A stretch of 64,000 nucleotides of DNA from Methylobacillus methanolivorans. Lineage in GTDB: Bacteria > Pseudomonadota > Gammaproteobacteria > Burkholderiales > Methylophilaceae. Positions 41,110 through 49,991 of this stretch are shown here, one piece after another (the stretch's first letter is position 1; each line of letters starts with the position of its first letter). Location of the stretch: NCBI RefSeq assembly GCF_020531845.1, contig NZ_JAJAVF010000005.1, positions 193,667 through 257,666 on the forward strand. Reading direction: 5' to 3'. A program made the translations under genes and the position numbers. A model generated the notes under the pieces. It saw nothing but the letters and a program-made list of their open reading frames with translations, was not told where the DNA came from and ran no database searches.

Positions 41110-41194
41110 AGCGAAATTACTTGGCACTCTCCGCCAATATCAAGCTGGCTAATGCAATGTATCCAGCATAACCAAACCATCACTAGAGGTTCAA

Positions 41195-41521
41195 ATGAGC
41201 GAACATATTACCCACATCAGCGACGATACTTTTGATCAGGAAGTCCTGCAATCCCAGGTACCTGTGCTGGTAGACTACTGGGCAGAATGGTGTGGTCCCT
41301 GCAAAATGATAGCGCCAATTCTGGACGAAATTTCCAAAGAGTATGCTGATCGCTTAAAGATCGCCAAGCTCAATATCGACGAAAACCAAAATACGCCACC
41401 TAAATATGGCATTCGCGGCATCCCCACTCTGATGTTGTTCAAGAACGGCAATGTGGAAGCGACAAAAGTGGGCGCACTTTCCAAATCCCAATTGACAGCA
41501 TTTATTGACAGCAATATCTAA
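41195..41521 (+). CDS. trxA: Thioredoxin
   Basis: A 108-residue classical thioredoxin with active site WCGPCKM (Cys33, Cys36), the buried Asp in VLVDYWAEW and the cis-proline segment RGIPTLMLF. It donates electrons to ribonucleotide reductase, methionine sulfoxide reductase and others in the cytosol. Directly upstream of rho, the same order as in E. coli. Confidence 0.96.
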   Translation: MSEHITHISDDTFDQEVLQSQVPVLVDYWAEWCGPCKMIAPILDEISKEYADRLKIAKLNIDENQNTPPKYGIRGIPTLMLFKNGNVEATKVGALSKSQLTAFIDSNI

Positions 41522-41535
41522 TAGCGCTACCCTGG

Positions 41536-41587
41536 CGCCAGGTTCCATCTAATAGCTTAAAGCACCACTCGCCACAGGAACCTGGCG
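41536..41587 (+). repeat. Inverted repeat in rho leader
   Basis: A perfect 11-bp inverted repeat (41536-41546 with 41577-41587) around 30 nt. Its left arm overlaps a separate perfect 12-bp palindrome (41531-41542), giving two competing folds. No U-tract follows. Confidence 0.5.
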
Positions 41588-41648
41588 GTCATCCTTCAAA
41601 CAATCCCCGTTTTACAGCACTTCTGATTTCCAACGAGCCTTCCCAAAT

Positions 41649-42908
41649 ATGCATTTATCAGACTTGAAGCACCTCCCTGTCACTGAACTAGTCGAAATGG
41701 CCATCGCCAATGAGATTGAAGGCGCAAGCCGCATGCGCAAACAGGACTTGATCTTTGCCATATTGAAGAACAAGGCCAAGAAAGGTGACAGCATCTTCGG
41801 CGACGGCACCCTGGAAGTATTGCAAGACGGCTTTGGCTTCCTGCGCTCCCCCGATACCTCGTACCTTGCCGGGCCTGATGACATTTATGTCTCGCCTTCG
41901 CAAATCCGCCGCTTTAACCTGCATACCGGGGATACGATTCAGGGCGAGATTCGCACACCCAAAGATGGCGAACGCTACTTTGCCTTGGTCAAAGTAGACA
42001 GCGTCAATGGCGAAGCGCCGGAGAACAGCAAACACAAGATACTGTTTGAGAACCTGACACCGCTCTTCCCGACCAAGCCATTAGTGCTGGAGCGTGATAT
42101 TCGCGGTGAAGAAAATATTACGGGTCGTGTCATCGATATGATCGCACCGATCGGCAAAGGCCAGCGTGCACTACTGGTCGCACCGCCGAAATCAGGCAAA
42201 ACAGTCATGATGCAGCATATTGCACATGCCATTACGGCCAACCATCCAGACGTGGTATTGATTGTACTGATGATCGACGAACGCCCAGAAGAAGTCACCG
42301 AAATGACTCGCTCCGTCAAGGGTGAGGTCGTGGCCTCCACCTTCGACGAACCAGCAACCCGCCACGTGCAAGTCGCTGAGATGGTGCTGGAAAAAGCCAA
42401 GCGCCTGGTGGAACATAAGAAAGACGTCGTCATCCTGCTCGACTCCATCACCCGTCTTGCACGCGCCTATAACACTGTGGTGCCAGCTTCAGGCAAGGTA
42501 CTCACTGGTGGCGTGGATGCCAATGCGCTTCAACGTCCAAAACGCTTTTTCGGTGCTGCACGTAATATTGAAGAAGGTGGCTCCCTCACGATCATTGGCA
42601 CCGCCTTGGTGGATACCGGCTCGCGTATGGACGACGTGATCTACGAAGAATTCAAGGGTACCGGTAATTCCGAATTGCACCTTGATCGTCGCATGGCCGA
42701 AAAACGTATTTACCCTGCCATCAATGTCAATAAATCCGGTACTCGCCGTGAAGAGTTGCTCATCGAAAAAGACGTATTGCAGAAGATTTGGGTACTCCGC
42801 AAATTGCTCTACCCCATGGATGACCTGGAGGCGATTGAGTTCCTGCTCGACAAGTTGAAGGCCACCAAGAACAACGCAGACTTCTTCGACTCCATGCGCA
42901 GAGGCTAA
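41649..42908 (+). CDS. rho: Transcription termination factor Rho
   Basis: A 419-residue hexameric RNA helicase. Residues ~1-130 are the N-terminal and RNA-binding cold-shock-like domains ([31 protein letters not shown]); the ATPase has Walker [10 protein letters not shown] (179-187), Walker [15 protein letters not shown], and the Q/R loop region. Length equals E. coli Rho (419). The structured leader upstream may serve autoregulation, as Rho controls its own leader in E. coli. Confidence 0.97.
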   Translation: MHLSDLKHLPVTELVEMAIANEIEGASRMRKQDLIFAILKNKAKKGDSIFGDGTLEVLQDGFGFLRSPDTSYLAGPDDIYVSPSQIRRFNLHTGDTIQGEIRTPKDGERYFALVKVDSVNGEAPENSKHKILFENLTPLFPTKPLVLERDIRGEENITGRVIDMIAPIGKGQRALLVAPPKSGKTVMMQHIAHAITANHPDVVLIVLMIDERPEEVTEMTRSVKGEVVASTFDEPATRHVQVAEMVLEKAKRLVEHKKDVVILLDSITRLARAYNTVVPASGKVLTGGVDANALQRPKRFFGAARNIEEGGSLTIIGTALVDTGSRMDDVIYEEFKGTGNSELHLDRRMAEKRIYPAINVNKSGTRREELLIEKDVLQKIWVLRKLLYPMDDLEAIEFLLDKLKATKNNADFFDSMRRG

Positions 42909-42933
42909 TATATGAGTATCAGCCTGTCGAGAT

Positions 42934-42962
42934 TTGCAATTTCTTGACAGGCTGCATATAAT
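42934..42962 (+). promoter_or_regulatory. Promoter of rpmE
   Basis: TTGCAA (42934-42939), 17-bp spacer, TATAAT (42957-42962, perfect -10), 73 bp before the rpmE start. Confidence 0.7.
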
Positions 42963-43034
42963 GCTCCCCTTTCCTGCTTGGCAGGACCCTACACTGGCTC
43001 GCCGCACAAACCGGCAATATAGAGGTAAAACATT

Positions 43035-43277
43035 ATGAAACCTGGCATTCACCCAGATTACCGCGAAGTTGTGTTTCAGGACATCGGTGCTGATTTCAGC
43101 TTCCTGACACGCTCCACTATCGCTGCAAAAGAAACCATCAAATGGACAGATGGCAAAGAATACCCACTGATCAAGATTGAAGTTTCTTCTCAATCCCACC
43201 CATTCTATACTGGCAAGCAGAAGATTCTTGACACCGCTGGTCGTGTTGAGAAGTTTCGTCAGAAATACGGCATGTAA
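43035..43277 (+). CDS. rpmE2: 50S ribosomal protein L31 type B
   Basis: An 80-residue L31 of the type B (C-) form: [29 protein letters not shown] and [32 protein letters not shown]. It lacks the four zinc-binding cysteines of the type A protein, so it does not need zinc. Family length is typical. GAGG lies 9 nt before the start. It has its own promoter and terminator behind rho. Confidence 0.95.
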   Translation: MKPGIHPDYREVVFQDIGADFSFLTRSTIAAKETIKWTDGKEYPLIKIEVSSQSHPFYTGKQKILDTAGRVEKFRQKYGM

Positions 43278-43299
43278 CCCAAAGGGTAATATGTTGTAC

Positions 43300-43328
43300 A
43301 AAAAGGCAGCCTGGGCTGCCTTTTTTGT
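43300..43328 (+). terminator. rpmE terminator
   Basis: GGCAGCC pairs with GGCTGCC, flanked by five A and six T that extend the stem; followed by GTTTTT. Confidence 0.9.
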
Positions 43329-43396
43329 TTTTCCCAGCATCATGATCTAAGCGATTAAAATGCATAGGCATTACCGACCGAAACTAAAGGATATTC

Positions 43397-45055
43397 ATGG
43401 CATTCGAGCTTGAGCACGATTGGCAAGCACACTTGGCAACTCCACGCGCACGAGTAGGTGAGCGCGCCAAGACTCATCTGCTGATATTGCTCTGTGTGGC
43501 CTGGATATTCCTGGGTTTGGTCGGGCACGAACCATGGAAGCCAGATGAGGCTCAAACCATCAGCATCGTCAAGAACATGGTACAAGGCCAAGGTTTGCTT
43601 GTGCCCGTTGCCGCAGGACAGCAAAGCATAGAATATCCACCGCTTTACTACTGGAGCGCAGCAGCCAGTGGCAAACTACTCTCTGGCATTCTCCCACTCC
43701 ATGATGCTGCACGGTTGATCAACAGCCTGTGGATGACCATTACCTTGCTCATGGTAGGCATGCTGGGTCGTGAACTATGGGGTGTAGGCATAGGCCGCCA
43801 AATCACCTTTATCTTTATCGCCTCCATCGGCCTCATTGCCTCATCGCACCTATTGATGCCACAAGTAGCCTCCCTGGCGGGCCTGTCAATGGCGTTGTAT
43901 GCATTAGCACTAGCTAAACGTCGCCCCTTGAGAGCGGCAGCATTACTCGGCTCGGGAATCGGCATCAGCTTTCTGGCCACCGGGGTTGCGAGCGCGCTCA
44001 TCGTACTCATCACCATGGCACTATTGCCCATCTTGTTCGCCCAATGGCGCAGCAAAAGCTTCGCCATTGTAGCTATATTGAGCTTGATGGTCGCAAGCCC
44101 CTGGCTACTTACCTGGCCATGGCTACTGTTCAACGCTGAGCCTGGCCATTTCAATAACTGGTGGCAAGATAGCATGCGCGGCTCAGCCACCATCAACCAC
44201 CCTTATATCATGCGCACCTTACTCTGGTACGCTTGGCCAGCATTGCCTATTGCCGCGTGGGGAACATGGCGCTACCGGGCAAACTTGCTAAACAAGCCGA
44301 AGATGCAGTTACTTTTGGTATTTTCTGCTGCCAGTTTCGTGATCATTGGGTTGATGTTTGAGCGTCGTGAAATTCAGATTCTGCCACTCTTGCTTCCACT
44401 TGCTGTACTAGCCGGAGGCAGCGTAGAAACATTGCGACGTGGCGCTGCTGGCGCACTGGATTGGTTTGGCCTGCTGCTGTTCGGCATGATGGGATCACTG
44501 ATCTGGCTGGGTTGGTTCGCCATGCTCACAGGCACTCCCGCCAAGATCGCAGAACGCATGCAGTTTCTTGCAGCCACTCAAGAAGCACATCTAAATATCC
44601 TCGCACTAGCAGCAGCGCTAACAGTCACCATCATCTGGTTATTTGTTGTCGCCAATAGCAAACGCTCAAATCGTGGTGCATTAACCAACTGGGCCGTAGG
44701 CATGACCATGGCATGGGGCTTATTGATGACATTGTGGCTACCGTGGATAGATAACGCCCGTAGCTACAAGAATGTATTTGAAGACCTGAGCAAGGCCATG
44801 CCTGCCGAATACTCATGTATCAATAGCTATGGCATCGGCATGGCACAAACTGCCCTGCTTGATTATTACACCGACCTAGTGATCCAACCACAGAGCGCCC
44901 CGGCAAGCCACAACCCAGCTTGCGATCTTTATCTGATTCAAGATGATAGTCGCCATGCCAGCTTGACACCAGGTGACAACTGGCAACTGATATGGTCGGG
45001 CAATCGTGCACTAGACAGGCGCGAGAGTTTCCATCTGTTTGTACGTCGTGAGTAA
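43397..45055 (+). CDS. Membrane glycosyltransferase, GT39/ArnT-like
   Basis: A 552-residue integral membrane protein with about 11-12 hydrophobic helices and a C-terminal soluble part. The first loop holds GHEPWKPDEAQTISIVKNM; the acidic PDE triad is the catalytic signature of GT-C enzymes such as ArnT and PMT, which take sugars from polyprenyl phosphate. YPPLYYW resembles the second conserved loop of that group. The acceptor (lipid A, protein or polymer) is unknown. AAAGGA lies just before ATG 43397. It has no operon partner. Confidence 0.75.
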   Translation: MAFELEHDWQAHLATPRARVGERAKTHLLILLCVAWIFLGLVGHEPWKPDEAQTISIVKNMVQGQGLLVPVAAGQQSIEYPPLYYWSAAASGKLLSGILPLHDAARLINSLWMTITLLMVGMLGRELWGVGIGRQITFIFIASIGLIASSHLLMPQVASLAGLSMALYALALAKRRPLRAAALLGSGIGISFLATGVASALIVLITMALLPILFAQWRSKSFAIVAILSLMVASPWLLTWPWLLFNAEPGHFNNWWQDSMRGSATINHPYIMRTLLWYAWPALPIAAWGTWRYRANLLNKPKMQLLLVFSAASFVIIGLMFERREIQILPLLLPLAVLAGGSVETLRRGAAGALDWFGLLLFGMMGSLIWLGWFAMLTGTPAKIAERMQFLAATQEAHLNILALAAALTVTIIWLFVVANSKRSNRGALTNWAVGMTMAWGLLMTLWLPWIDNARSYKNVFEDLSKAMPAEYSCINSYGIGMAQTALLDYYTDLVIQPQSAPASHNPACDLYLIQDDSRHASLTPGDNWQLIWSGNRALDRRESFHLFVRRE

Positions 45056-45059
45056 ACCC

Positions 45060-45407
45060 TTAAAGTGGCTGTAACATTGACGCCAACGCCTCTGCATCCT
45101 GGGCAATACTCAGGTTGGCTTTAGCCTCCATCGCACGATACCGCGTCAGCACATCAAGGCCAAATGGTGTCACCCTGGCACCACCGCCGTGGCTACCTCC
45201 TGTTGCCGTTGCCACCAGCGGCTCACGAAAACTCTTATTCATGGCATCCACCAGGTCCCAAGCGCGCTTGTAAGACATGCCCATGGCGCGGGCACCTGCT
45301 GATATCGAACCACTTTGATTGATCGCTTCGAGCAAGTCCGCCTTGCCTGGGCCAATGGCAACCAGGTGCTGATAAGGCAGACGAATCTTGATGCTAATGG
45401 CGCTCAT
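45060..45407 (-). CDS. Single-domain ModE-like regulator
   Basis: A 115-residue winged-helix protein matching the DNA-binding domain of ModE: GKADLLEAINQSGSISAGARAMGMSYKRAWDLVDAMN is the helix-turn-helix, then the glycine-rich TGGSHGGGARVTPFG wing. The C-terminal molybdate-binding (MOP) domains of full ModE (~260 residues) are absent, so it must sense molybdate otherwise or not at all. Divergent from moaA, with a palindrome between them; convergent with the glycosyltransferase, 4 bp from its stop. Confidence 0.82.
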   Translation of the reverse strand: MSAISIKIRLPYQHLVAIGPGKADLLEAINQSGSISAGARAMGMSYKRAWDLVDAMNKSFREPLVATATGGSHGGGARVTPFGLDVLTRYRAMEAKANLSIAQDAEALASMLQPL

Positions 45408-45426
45408 GTGGAATTTTCACCTCTGC

Positions 45427-45451
45427 TTGCAGTCATAGAGACAGACTGCAA
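45427..45451. promoter_or_regulatory. Palindromic site between ModE-like gene and moaA
   Basis: TTGCAGTC (45427-45434) and GACTGCAA (45444-45451) form a perfect 8-bp inverted repeat with a 9-bp spacer. It lies 20 bp from the regulator start and 80 bp from moaA. A likely operator for the divergent regulator; it does not resemble the E. coli ModE site. Confidence 0.5.
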
Positions 45452-45530
45452 TCCATATTGTTTGTATTGACTGAAGGACTTACAATCCACGCATCTTATC
45501 GCATCCAACCTGGGCCTGAAATAGCTGCCA

Positions 45531-46538
45531 ATGTCTGATATCCCCCACACTCCCCAATTGATCGACCAGTTTGGTCGTCGTGTGGACTATATTCGTCTGT
45601 CAATCACCGACCGCTGCGATTTCCGTTGTGTCTATTGCATGAGCGAGGAAATGAGCTTCCTCCCTCGCGAAGAGGTACTCTCTCTAGAGGAATGTGGACG
45701 ACTGGTAAAAACTTTTGTCAGCCTAGGTGTCAGCAAAGTACGCATCACAGGCGGGGAACCCTTGGTGCGGAAAAACGCATTATCGCTGTTTGAAGAAATC
45801 GGCCACCTGCCAGGATTACGCGAGTTGACGATGACGACCAATGGCTCACAGCTGGAGCATTATGCCCATGCCCTGAAAAAGGCTGGGCTAAATCGCATCA
45901 ATATTAGCGTTGATAGCCTTGATGCCGAGCGTTTTCGCAAGATCACCCGTGTTGGCGATCTCAACAAAGTGTTACGTGGTATCCAGGCCGCCAAGGATGC
46001 AGGCTTTACCAACATCAAGCTCAACACAGTACTGATGCGAGGCTTCAACGATGATGAAGCCATTCCCTTGCTGCAATTTGCCATTGAACAAGCATTGGAT
46101 GTTGCTTTCATCGAGGAAATGCCACTAGGTGAGGTCGACCATAGCCGTGGGTCTACCTATGTCAGCAACCAGGCCACACTCAAATTATTGCAGGAACACT
46201 TCCCGTTAGTCAGCAGCACAGAAACAACAGGCGGCCCAGCACGTTATTGGCGCGTAGCCCACACGAATACCCGAGTTGGCTTCATCTCACCGCACAGCCA
46301 TAATTTCTGCGAGGCCTGCAATCGCGTACGCATCACCTGCAAGGGAGAACTCTTCCTCTGCCTGGGGCAGGAAAGCAAAATTGACCTTATGCCCTTGCTA
46401 CGTGACTACCCACATGATGACCAGCCTTTACGGGACGCTATCCTGGCCTCTATGCATATCAAACCCAAGGGCCATGACTTTGACTTGCAGCGCGCCGCTC
46501 CTGCGGTCATTCGCTTCATGTCCCAGACTGGCGGCTAA
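45531..46538 (+). CDS. moaA: GTP 3',8-cyclase
   Basis: A 335-residue radical SAM enzyme that starts molybdenum cofactor synthesis from GTP. N-terminal cluster motif CxxxCxxC at Cys29, Cys33, Cys36 (DRCDFRCVYCMSEE) and the C-terminal second 4Fe-4S cluster ligands in CEACNRVRITCKGELFLC. ITGGEPLVRK is the SAM-binding motif. The C-terminal double glycine needed for activation is present (TGG end). First gene of the run moaA-mobA-mobB-moeA; moaC, moaD and moaE are not in the window. Confidence 0.96.
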   Translation: MSDIPHTPQLIDQFGRRVDYIRLSITDRCDFRCVYCMSEEMSFLPREEVLSLEECGRLVKTFVSLGVSKVRITGGEPLVRKNALSLFEEIGHLPGLRELTMTTNGSQLEHYAHALKKAGLNRINISVDSLDAERFRKITRVGDLNKVLRGIQAAKDAGFTNIKLNTVLMRGFNDDEAIPLLQFAIEQALDVAFIEEMPLGEVDHSRGSTYVSNQATLKLLQEHFPLVSSTETTGGPARYWRVAHTNTRVGFISPHSHNFCEACNRVRITCKGELFLCLGQESKIDLMPLLRDYPHDDQPLRDAILASMHIKPKGHDFDLQRAAPAVIRFMSQTGG

Positions 46539-46664
46539 TTTGACTCCGGTAGCCTGCGGGCAATTGGCTGTAGCAAGCATGGAAAATAAAGTAAAATTTC
46601 CCCTTCGCAATCAATCACATTTATTGGCACATCTTCATGGTGAGCCAATATTTGACCAAGACAT

Positions 46665-47243
46665 ATGAGTATTACAGGAATCGTGCTTGCGGGTGGTCAA
46701 GGCAAGCGCATGGGAGGTGCTGACAAAGGCTTGGTGGAATTCAATGACCAGCCCATGATCAAGCATGTATTACAGCGCCTTGCACCACAAGTGAACGAAA
46801 TACTGATCAATGCCAATCGCGAGATTGATCGTTACCAGCAATTGGGTTATCGCGTGATAGCAGATGAAATAGGTGATTTTGCAGGCCCGCTGGCAGGCCT
46901 GCATGCTGGCATGCTGCATGCACAACATCCATATATCCTCACCACCCCTTGTGACTCACCGCTATTACCTTCTAGTTTGGCCAAACGTCTGATGAATGCA
47001 TTGATAGAGCGGGATGCTGATATTGCCGTTGCTAAAACCGGTAAACAAGCACACCCCGTTTTCTGTCTATGCCGCCGCTCTTTGCTGCCCAACCTTGAGC
47101 AATTTTTACAACGAGGGGAACGCAAAATGGCAGACTGGATCGCCCAGCTCGATAGTACCGACGTCTCATTTACCGATCAGGCCCAGGCTTTCGCCAATAT
47201 CAACACGCCTGAAGAACTACACGGCCTGGAACAGGCCTCGTGA
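46665..47243 (+). CDS. mobA: Molybdenum cofactor guanylyltransferase
   Basis: A 192-residue nucleotidyltransferase that attaches GMP to molybdopterin. It shows the nucleotide loop LAGGQGKRMGGADKGLVEF (9-27), the segment ADEIGDFAGPLAGLHAG and TPCDSPLLP with the metal-binding Asp. Preceded by a 126-bp gap with a small stem-loop (46622-46650). Overlaps mobB by 4 nt. Confidence 0.94.
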   Translation: MSITGIVLAGGQGKRMGGADKGLVEFNDQPMIKHVLQRLAPQVNEILINANREIDRYQQLGYRVIADEIGDFAGPLAGLHAGMLHAQHPYILTTPCDSPLLPSSLAKRLMNALIERDADIAVAKTGKQAHPVFCLCRRSLLPNLEQFLQRGERKMADWIAQLDSTDVSFTDQAQAFANINTPEELHGLEQAS

Positions 47244-47791
47244 ATACCTTGACCGCATTTCCGCGTCCCATTTTGGGCTTTTGTGCCTATGGTAGCGGCT
47301 CTGGGAAAACCACACTGCTCACCAAACTGATCCCGATACTCACCGCCCGAGGCCTGCGACTATCAGTGATCAAGCATGCACACCACAAATTCGATGTAGA
47401 CAAACCGGGCAAGGATAGCTATCGCCTGCGTGAAGCCGGTGCCGTGCAAACCTTGGTTGCCTCTGATATCCGCTGGGCTCTGATGACAGAGCGCCAACGC
47501 ATTCCCGAGTTGGCAGCGAACCCAGTACACCTTGAAGAGCTATTGCCACAGCTTGATCACGAAACCATAGACTTAGTGCTGGTGGAAGGCTTCAAACAAG
47601 CTGACATCAGCAAGATTGAGATTCACCGACCCAGCCTAGATTATCCCTTACTGGCAGTAGATGATCCAAGCATCATTGCCATCGCCACGGATGCACATCT
47701 TGGTGCCCTGGCCACGTCCACATTAGATCTGAACAACCCAGAAGCCATTGCCGACTTTATCGAGCAATGGATGAAAGACCTGACGCCATGA
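47240..47791 (+). CDS. mobB: Molybdopterin-guanine dinucleotide adapter MobB
   Basis: A 183-residue GTP-binding protein that assists MobA. P-loop GSGSGKTT (18-25), then VIKHAHHKFDVDKPGKDSYRLREAGA and LVEGFKQADISKIEIHR, all typical of MobB. It begins at GTG 47240, overlapping the mobA stop (GTGA). Confidence 0.93.
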   Translation: MNTLTAFPRPILGFCAYGSGSGKTTLLTKLIPILTARGLRLSVIKHAHHKFDVDKPGKDSYRLREAGAVQTLVASDIRWALMTERQRIPELAANPVHLEELLPQLDHETIDLVLVEGFKQADISKIEIHRPSLDYPLLAVDDPSIIAIATDAHLGALATSTLDLNNPEAIADFIEQWMKDLTP

Positions 47792-49053
47792 CCGCAACCC
47801 AATCGCTTAACCAACTCATCAGTTGCCAGGATGACTATGATCCCAACTCGATGCCAGTCCAGCAGGCAAGAAAATTTATCCAGCGCTTTCTGAACCCCGT
47901 CAGCGACACCGAAACCCTGCCACTAACAGCCGCTGTTGGGCGCGTGCTTGCGAAGAGTGTCATCTCGCCGTTGAATGTGCCCAGCCATGATAACTCCGCC
48001 ATGGACGGCTTTGCCCTGCATAGCCAGGACATCAACTCTCCTGCCTTGAACATCATAGGCACAGCCTATGCTGGCAAACCATTCATAGGCACTGTCAATG
48101 CGGGAGAATGTATACGCATCATGACAGGCGCCTTGATTCCACAAGACACCGACACTGTGATTATGCAGGAGCGCACTGAGGTTTCAGGCAATCGCATGAC
48201 CATGCTAGAACCTCCCAAACCCCAGGCCAATGTCCGCTATGCTGGTGAAGACTTGAAGAAAGGACAAGTTGTCTTAGAAACGGGTCGCCAATTGCGGCCA
48301 GCGGATATTGGCCTAATCGCATCACTGGGTATCGGAGAGGTCTCAGTCTATCGCAAGTTAAAAGTCGCCTTTTTCTCGACAGGAGATGAGTTGGTCAGCA
48401 TTGGCCAACCATTAGGCGCAGGGCAAATTTACGACAGTAATCGCTACACCCTGCATGGCATGCTGCTAGGCCTGAACGTAGATATCATTGATATGGGTGT
48501 TGTGCGTGATGACCCTGCCGCATTGGAGCAGGCGCTCATAGAGGCCGCCACCCAAGCAGATGTCATTCTGACGAGTGGAGGTGTTTCCGTGGGGGAAGCC
48601 GACTTCATGAAACAACTACTGGAAAAACTAGGCCAAGTCGTCTTCTGGAAAATCGCCATGAAGCCAGGCCGTCCACTCGCCTATGGCAAAGTAGGCTCGG
48701 CTCATTATTTCGGCTTGCCCGGCAACCCAGTCTCCGTCATGGTCACGTTTTACCAATTCGTCCGAGATGCCTTGCTATATCTCGCAGGGCAAAACCCGGT
48801 GCCTGCATTGCCATTACTCAACGCCACCTGCACCGAGCCTATCCGCAAACTAGCAGGCCGCACAGAGTTCCAACGCGGCATCTTATTCGCTGATGCAGCT
48901 GGCAATTGGCAAGTGCGCCCGACAGGCAACCAAGGCTCCGGCATCCTGCGCTCGATGTCTGAAGCCAATTGTTTTATTGTCCTGAACGACGCGATAGGTA
49001 ATTTACCCGCAGGTGTAGAAGTACAAGTTCAGGTCATGGAAGGTTTGTTGTAG
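47788..49053 (+). CDS. moeA: Molybdopterin molybdenumtransferase
   Basis: A ~421-residue enzyme that inserts molybdate into adenylylated molybdopterin. It shows PSHDNSAMDGFAL, IMTGALIP and the C-terminal domain FSTGDELV, GQIYDSNRY, LTSGGVSVGEADF, GLPGNPVSV. I chose ATG 47788, which overlaps the mobB stop (ATGA), rather than the 7-residue longer frame. Last gene of the cofactor operon. Confidence 0.95.
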   Translation: MTATQSLNQLISCQDDYDPNSMPVQQARKFIQRFLNPVSDTETLPLTAAVGRVLAKSVISPLNVPSHDNSAMDGFALHSQDINSPALNIIGTAYAGKPFIGTVNAGECIRIMTGALIPQDTDTVIMQERTEVSGNRMTMLEPPKPQANVRYAGEDLKKGQVVLETGRQLRPADIGLIASLGIGEVSVYRKLKVAFFSTGDELVSIGQPLGAGQIYDSNRYTLHGMLLGLNVDIIDMGVVRDDPAALEQALIEAATQADVILTSGGVSVGEADFMKQLLEKLGQVVFWKIAMKPGRPLAYGKVGSAHYFGLPGNPVSVMVTFYQFVRDALLYLAGQNPVPALPLLNATCTEPIRKLAGRTEFQRGILFADAAGNWQVRPTGNQGSGILRSMSEANCFIVLNDAIGNLPAGVEVQVQVMEGLL

Positions 49054-49150
49054 CCCTGCCCAATGGTTTTTCTCAATTCCGGTAGCCATGATCTGCACCT
49101 GAATGAGCAAGCAATATCACAGATAAGATGTGAGTGTATGTATATTCCTG

Positions 49151-49180
49151 TTGAACTTTCGACACATCGGCGGTTAATAT
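49151..49180 (+). promoter_or_regulatory. Possible promoter of GntR gene
   Basis: TTGAAC (49151-49156), 18 bp, TAATAT (49175-49180), 29 bp before the GTG start at 49209. Confidence 0.35.
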
Positions 49181-49208
49181 GCAGGTGGATTTTTTGTAGG
49201 CCCTATGC

Positions 49209-49985
49209 GTGACCCCATTAAAAACCACCAAAGCTCATGTAGCCTCGATTACTGATCTGATTCAACTAGACAAGGATGCAACTGAGCCGTTGTATGCACA
49301 GTTGTATCGGCAACTTGAAGCCCTGATATTGCAGCAGGAACTCAAGCCGGGGACACAATTGCCGACTGAGACTGCATTTTCCGAGGCCTTAGGCGTCAGC
49401 AAAATCACGATCAAGCGCAGCTATATGGAGCTGCGTAACCGTAAACTGATCACCAGCAACCGTAAAGGTGGCACAACAGTGCTGACCCCTGGCCGACTGG
49501 ATACCCATATGTTCAGGTTACGCGGCTTTACTGATGAAATGCATGAGTTGGGCATGAAGCCCTCTACGCGTATCCTCGAACAAACCATCACCAATGACCG
49601 TGGCATGGCCTCCATGTTCGGCCTCAACTCCAATGCCCCAATCCTGAAATTGGAGCGTATCCGCTACGGCGATGACAAACCACTTTCTCACGAAATTGCC
49701 TGGTATAACCTGCACCATCTACCAGAGCTCGCTTCTGCTGATTTACAAGGTTCTATCTATCAAGCCATCAACCAGCAGTGCAAGCATCACCTGGAGTGGT
49801 GTGAACAAACGGTAGAGGCTGTACTCTCCAATGAAGTCGAGAATCAGGCTTTCGGCTTCAGCTTCGCGCAACCTTGCCTGCTGATCAAGCGCCGTAGCTA
49901 TTCTCACGATAGCATTCTACTGGAATATGTCGAGGGTACTTTCCGTGGCGATGCTTATGCCTACCGGGTCAAGATGAAAGGCTAG
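49209..49985 (+). CDS. GntR-family regulator with UTRA domain
   Basis: A 258-residue regulator of the GntR/HutC type. Winged helix at ~28-92 (PLYAQLYRQLEALILQQELKPGTQLPTETAFSEALGVSKITIKRSY), effector-binding UTRA domain at ~108-255 (GMKPSTRILEQTI, APILKLERIRYGDDKPLSHEIAWY). UTRA regulators usually sense sugar phosphates or small metabolites. It starts at GTG with a weak ribosome site and is followed after 6 bp by a PfkB kinase, its likely target. Confidence 0.86.
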   Translation: MTPLKTTKAHVASITDLIQLDKDATEPLYAQLYRQLEALILQQELKPGTQLPTETAFSEALGVSKITIKRSYMELRNRKLITSNRKGGTTVLTPGRLDTHMFRLRGFTDEMHELGMKPSTRILEQTITNDRGMASMFGLNSNAPILKLERIRYGDDKPLSHEIAWYNLHHLPELASADLQGSIYQAINQQCKHHLEWCEQTVEAVLSNEVENQAFGFSFAQPCLLIKRRSYSHDSILLEYVEGTFRGDAYAYRVKMKG

Positions 49986-49991
49986 ACAACC

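Noticed and set aside
46622..46650. Stem-loop before mobA as a molybdenum cofactor riboswitch
   Set aside because: Only one 7-bp stem with a 15-nt loop; far smaller than the known Moco element.
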